DNA of 64,000 nt from Streptomyces sp. NBC_00510 (lineage in GTDB: Bacteria > Actinomycetota > Actinomycetes > Streptomycetales > Streptomycetaceae), in contig CP107851.1 in NCBI GenBank assembly GCA_036013505.1, positions 434,001 through 498,000 of the forward strand, given 5' to 3'. Below are positions 61,229 through 64,000 of this stretch, in pieces. A program made the translations under genes and the position numbers. Numbering within the stretch: the stretch's first letter is position 1; each line of letters begins with the position of its first letter. The notes beneath the pieces are model-generated. The model was not told the DNA's origin and ran no database searches. It saw only the letters and a program-made list of their open reading frames with translations.

Positions 61229-62635
61229 TCAGCCGGGCAGGATGTTGTGGTTCACCCGGAACATATTGGTCGGGTCGTATGCCTTCTTCGCGGCGGTCAG
61301 ACGCCGGTAGCGCTCGGCGCCGTAGACCTCGCTCAACCGCTCGGGGTCGGTGGCCTCTTCGACGGAGAGGAAGTTGACCATCCTGCGACCGTCCGCCCAG
61401 GGCTCCATCGCCTTCATGACCTCGTCGAGTGCGGCACCGAGGAGCCCGGCCTGCTCCGGCGCGCCCACGCCGAAACCGAAGAGGACGAAAGGCAGCCCCC
61501 GGCTGGAGACGGCGTTGGGTACCTCGGGCTCACGGTCGAGCGCACCGCCGAGCATGCGGATCTCGACGCTCACCAGCGGGGAGTCCGACCCGGGGCCGAG
61601 CAGTTCGATCAGCTTGTCGGCCGCCTCGGCGGGGAACGCGCGGAGCATCGTGGTGCGGTCGTAATAGGGCATCGGCGTCGGCGGGTCCATGTGGATGGCG
61701 CCCATGGCGGTGTAGGGCATCTCACCCACCGTGTCGATGAGCGCCGGGGCGGCCGCGCGCAGGGGTGCGATCAACCGCTCGCCCTCGGCCACCGGACGGA
61801 GGTGGGCGATGCGTACGTGGACCACGAACGCCCCCCGGAGGGGTTCCGGCAACTCGGGCAGCGGAGGGAGTCGTTGCACGGCCACCGAGGAGGACATCTC
61901 CTCCGGCATGTCCGACTGCCAGGTGCGCCAGGTGTGCAGGACATCGGCGAGTCGTTCGCCGGGGAAGTAGATACCGCCGCCGTAGAAGCGGGTCAACGGG
62001 AACAGGTCGAACTCCAGCGCGGTGACGACGCCGAAATTGCCCTTGCCTCCGAGCAGGGCCCAGAAGAGTTCGGGATCACTGTCCGCCGTGACATGTCGCA
62101 ACTCGCCGTCGGCGGTCACCACCTCCAGCGAGCGGACATGGTCCGCCGCGTATCCCCGGCTCCGCCCGAAGACCGGACTGAGTCCACCCCCGAGGGTGTA
62201 GCCGACCACGCCCACCAGCGGAGCCGAGCCGCTCATCGGGGCCAGGCCGACGTCGGCTGCCCGGTCGATCACCTCCTGCCAGATCACTCCGGCCTCAACC
62301 CGTGCGCATCTGCGGCCGGCGTCGACGGCGATGCCCTTCATGCGCCGGGTACTGATCAGAACGCCGCCCCTGGCAGGGTGGACCTGTTGGTGCCCCGTGG
62401 TCTTCACCGTCACAGGCCGCCCCTGACGGGCCGCGAAACGGATCGCCGCCCGTACGTCAGCCGCATTGGCGGCACCGACCACGAGCGCCGGCTCCAAGGG
62501 GACGTTCAGGTTGTAGATCCGGCACTCGGCGTCGTAACCCTCGTCGCCTGGCAGCAGAACCGGACCGCTCACCAACGATGCGAGTCCGGCCGCCTCCGCG
62601 GACGAAACCCGTGCGAACGGAACGTCAAAAGTCAT
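61229..62635 (-). CDS. FAD-dependent oxidase, BBE (berberine-bridge-enzyme) type
   Basis: This 468-residue flavoenzyme has a PCMH-type FAD domain: EPALVVGAANAADVRAAIRF, VTVKTTGHQQVHPARGGVLI, VVGYTLGGGLSPVFGRSRGY and LLGGKGNFGVVTALEFDLFP. It ends with the BBE C-terminal segment YDPTNMFRVNHNILPG. The His in TTGHQ stands where berberine-type enzymes bind FAD covalently. Members oxidise sugars, alkaloids or other alcohols with oxygen. The ATG at 62635 has GAGGAAATC upstream. It is monocistronic with a strong terminator and unknown substrate. Confidence 0.9.
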   Translation of the reverse strand: MTFDVPFARVSSAEAAGLASLVSGPVLLPGDEGYDAECRIYNLNVPLEPALVVGAANAADVRAAIRFAARQGRPVTVKTTGHQQVHPARGGVLISTRRMKGIAVDAGRRCARVEAGVIWQEVIDRAADVGLAPMSGSAPLVGVVGYTLGGGLSPVFGRSRGYAADHVRSLEVVTADGELRHVTADSDPELFWALLGGKGNFGVVTALEFDLFPLTRFYGGGIYFPGERLADVLHTWRTWQSDMPEEMSSSVAVQRLPPLPELPEPLRGAFVVHVRIAHLRPVAEGERLIAPLRAAAPALIDTVGEMPYTAMGAIHMDPPTPMPYYDRTTMLRAFPAEAADKLIELLGPGSDSPLVSVEIRMLGGALDREPEVPNAVSSRGLPFVLFGFGVGAPEQAGLLGAALDEVMKAMEPWADGRRMVNFLSVEEATDPERLSEVYGAERYRRLTAAKKAYDPTNMFRVNHNILPG

Positions 62636-62891
62636 GATTTCCTCGTAAATTATGCCGCGGGGTCGGTGGTCGGTCGCCCGTGAGTCCCGCGCGTGCGAGT
62701 TGGTGCTGCATCGGTGCCGGCGGGGCCGCATACCTGACGTGCAGGCGATAGGCGCATGTATTACACCTCTAATCTAAGATCCCCTTGGGGTGCCCGAGGC
62801 CGGCCGGCACCCGGGCCGCGTTGCAATCCCAGGACGGGGCAGTGGGGCAGCGGGCCAGTGCTCGGCGCGGCGCGGCGGTCACATCACCGGC

Positions 62892-62939
62892 AACGCACTG
62901 GCAGCGCCCTGCCGGTGGGCAGGGCGCTGCCAGTGCGTT
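62892..62939. terminator. Perfect 22-bp hairpin after the reductase gene
   Basis: A perfect 22-bp stem with a 4-base loop GGTG (arms 62892-62913 and 62918-62939) lies 65 bp beyond the stop of the minus-strand reductase gene. Its strength suggests a bidirectional terminator that also shields the FAD oxidase promoter. Confidence 0.7.
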
Positions 62940-63003
62940 CCCGTCGACATACCCGGCGTGGATGTCGTCCAAATGTGGGTGGCTGGCCTCTACGGACGCC
63001 GCC

Positions 63004-63759
63004 TCAGCCTCCACTGTCGCCGAAGCGCTCGGTACGTACTCGCTCAGGTGCATGACCCAGGAGCACCAGGTAGGCAGCCGCCTTCTCGACGAACCCCGTG
63101 GGCCCGCAGACATAACAGGTCGGCTCGAAGTCGGGGGGCCAGCCGCCGCGGACCAAGTCCCCGGGGGCGATGCGCCCCGGCGGGCGTGGTGAGTGTTCCG
63201 GGGCCTCTCTGCTGTAGAGGCACGTCGTATCCAGCCCTGGCGCTCCCTGGCGGAGCTCTGAGCGGTACAGCAGGTCCGACGGGGTCCGCGCTGCGTACAG
63301 CAACCGGAATGGGGCGCGGCTGCCGACCGCCTCCCGTGCGCGGATCATGCACATGAGAGGCACAAGTCCCGATCCGCCCGCTACCAGCAGAACTGGCTCC
63401 GTCTGCTGCTGCCTCCAGATGAACCAGCCGCCGACAGGCCCGCGTAGCTCCAGCCGGTCCCCGGGCACAAGGTCGTCCACGAGGTAGGGCGACGCTTCCC
63501 CGCCGGGCGTGCGCTGGACTGTCAGCTCGAGGATCCGGCCGTTGGGGGCCGAGGCGATCGAGTAACTGCGCTGGGTGCTGTAGCCGTCTTCTGCGGTCAG
63601 CCTGACGTCCACGTGCTGGCCGGCCAGGTGCTCGGGCCAGCCCGGCACATCCAGTGTCAGGGTGACGGCCGTCGCCGACTCCACGCGCCGACCCGTTACC
63701 TCGGCGGTCCGCCACCGGAGTCGGTCGCCTAGTCTCCCTGGTACCGCTGCTCTCGCCAT
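63004..63759 (-). CDS. FAD/NAD(P)-binding ferredoxin-reductase-type oxidoreductase
   Basis: This 251-residue protein of the ferredoxin-NADP reductase superfamily has an FAD-binding barrel with RSYSIASAP, then VDDLVPGDRLELRGPVGGWF, the nucleotide-binding LLVAGGSGLVPLMCMIR and CYVCGPTGFVEKAAAYLVLL (conserved C-G-P). There is no iron-sulfur domain, so it would pass electrons from NAD(P)H to a partner. The ATG at 63759 lies inside the end of the molybdopterin enzyme gene (31-bp overlap), so the two are translationally coupled and probably partners. Confidence 0.9.
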   Translation of the reverse strand: MARAAVPGRLGDRLRWRTAEVTGRRVESATAVTLTLDVPGWPEHLAGQHVDVRLTAEDGYSTQRSYSIASAPNGRILELTVQRTPGGEASPYLVDDLVPGDRLELRGPVGGWFIWRQQQTEPVLLVAGGSGLVPLMCMIRAREAVGSRAPFRLLYAARTPSDLLYRSELRQGAPGLDTTCLYSREAPEHSPRPPGRIAPGDLVRGGWPPDFEPTCYVCGPTGFVEKAAAYLVLLGHAPERVRTERFGDSGG

Positions 63760-64000
63760 GGGTCTCCGTAGTTGTGGTACCCGGCGCTCTCCCAGAAGCC
63801 GGGCACATCGCTCTGCCGCAGCTGGATCTCGCGGACCCACTTCGCGGACTTCCACAGGTACAAGTGCGGGACCAGCAGCCGGGCGGGGCCACCGTGTTCT
63901 GGCGCCAAGTCGCTGCCTCCGTAGCCGTAGGCAATCCATGCTTTGCCGTCGACCAGGTCGGCGAGGGGGATGTTCGTGGTGTAGCCGCCATACGAGGTGA
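63729..64000 (-). CDS. Sulfite-oxidase-like molybdopterin-dependent oxidoreductase, C-terminal part
   Basis: The minus-strand frame is open from the window edge to the TAG at 63729-63731: YGGYTTNIPLADLVDGKAWI, YGYGGSDLAPEHGGPARLLV, PHLYLWKSAKWVREIQ and PGFWESAGYHNYGDPWREQR. The segment PEHGGPxRLLVPxLYxWKSxKW is the hallmark of the sulfite oxidase/YedY-type molybdopterin domain. The reductase that overlaps it downstream is the likely electron partner. The start and signal region lie outside the window. Confidence 0.9.
   Translation of the reverse strand, partial: TSYGGYTTNIPLADLVDGKAWIAYGYGGSDLAPEHGGPARLLVPHLYLWKSAKWVREIQLRQSDVPGFWESAGYHNYGDPWREQRYQGD

Noticed and set aside
1..64000. tRNA or rRNA genes and an integrase-type attachment site
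   Set aside because: No cloverleaf-like or rRNA-like sequence and no integrase gene were noticed, so IS activity rather than tRNA-targeted integration explains the mosaic; a tRNA scan was not possible here.

Overview
The window looks like an accessory stretch of a Streptomyces or close actinomycete chromosome arm. Support for this: very high G+C, third-position G/C coding, GTG starts, Shine-Dalgarno sites of the GGAGG type, a BlaI-M56 pair, several SpoIIE-type phosphatases with ATPase modules, DUF5709 and DUF6247 proteins, and HxlR, TetR and MarR regulators. It is scarred by insertion sequences: I recognise two fairly complete elements and about a dozen transposase remnants (IS701, IS5/IS427, IS110, IS630 and ISAs1 types). 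At least ten other genes are split, truncated or frameshifted.

Layout. 0-7.2 kb: the end of a blaI-type regulator with its M56 protease, a decayed membrane gene, an aldo/keto reductase, an alpha/beta hydrolase, and a TetR-MFS pair. 7.5-11.8 kb: an NAD-malic enzyme gene split by two insertion sequences that used the same CTAG target. 12-19.3 kb: GNAT, SDR, HxlR, a serine hydrolase, an NTF2-like protein, several dead transposases, then an exported hydrolase. 19.9-23.9 kb: a PAS-GAF-SpoIIE-ATPase protein and a metallo-beta-lactamase-fold protein. 24.2-29.9 kb: a divergent SDR/TetR pair, a GNAT, and an operon of truncated crotonase, DJ-1 protein and a second copy of the SDR. 30.2-34 kb: MarR, a membrane protein and a second SpoIIE phosphatase. 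34.6-41.1 kb: a LysR gene and a tight six-gene operon (class III CoA-transferase, enoyl-CoA hydratase, acetoacetate decarboxylase, hydroxyacyl-CoA dehydrogenase, acyl-CoA dehydrogenase, tautomerase). 41.3-44.4 kb: fragments of a Y-family polymerase, a serpin and an IS630 transposase, then a toxin-antitoxin-like set. 44.8-57 kb: two more SpoIIE phosphatases with debris of others, a disulfide oxidoreductase, a broken AhpD, MsrB, a decayed hydrolase, an MFS exporter and a DUF427 gene with one nonsense codon. 57.4-64 kb: a quinone-reductase-like enzyme, a sigma factor, a dead IS5 element, DUF5709, a BBE-type FAD oxidase, and a reductase plus molybdopterin enzyme pair that runs off the end.

Three regulatory networks can be read directly. 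(1) The palindrome AGACAGATCTGTCT lies upstream of the MFS gene, upstream of the exported hydrolase 12 kb away and at an orphan promoter relic; a degenerate copy precedes the TetR gene itself. (2) AAACCGATCGGTTT occurs twice between an SDR and its TetR regulator, and a decayed copy precedes the duplicated SDR. (3) A 19-bp palindrome TGTGACCGCTGCGGTCACA sits in about 44 bp of related promoter sequence ahead of both the CoA-transferase operon and the crotonase/DJ-1/SDR operon, which suggests one regulator for both.

The most novel candidate is the 35.7-41.1 kb operon. It has every beta-oxidation step up to the 3-keto level, but an acetoacetate-decarboxylase homologue where a thiolase would be expected. 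That fits breakdown of an acid to a ketone, with the CoA-transferase recycling CoA.
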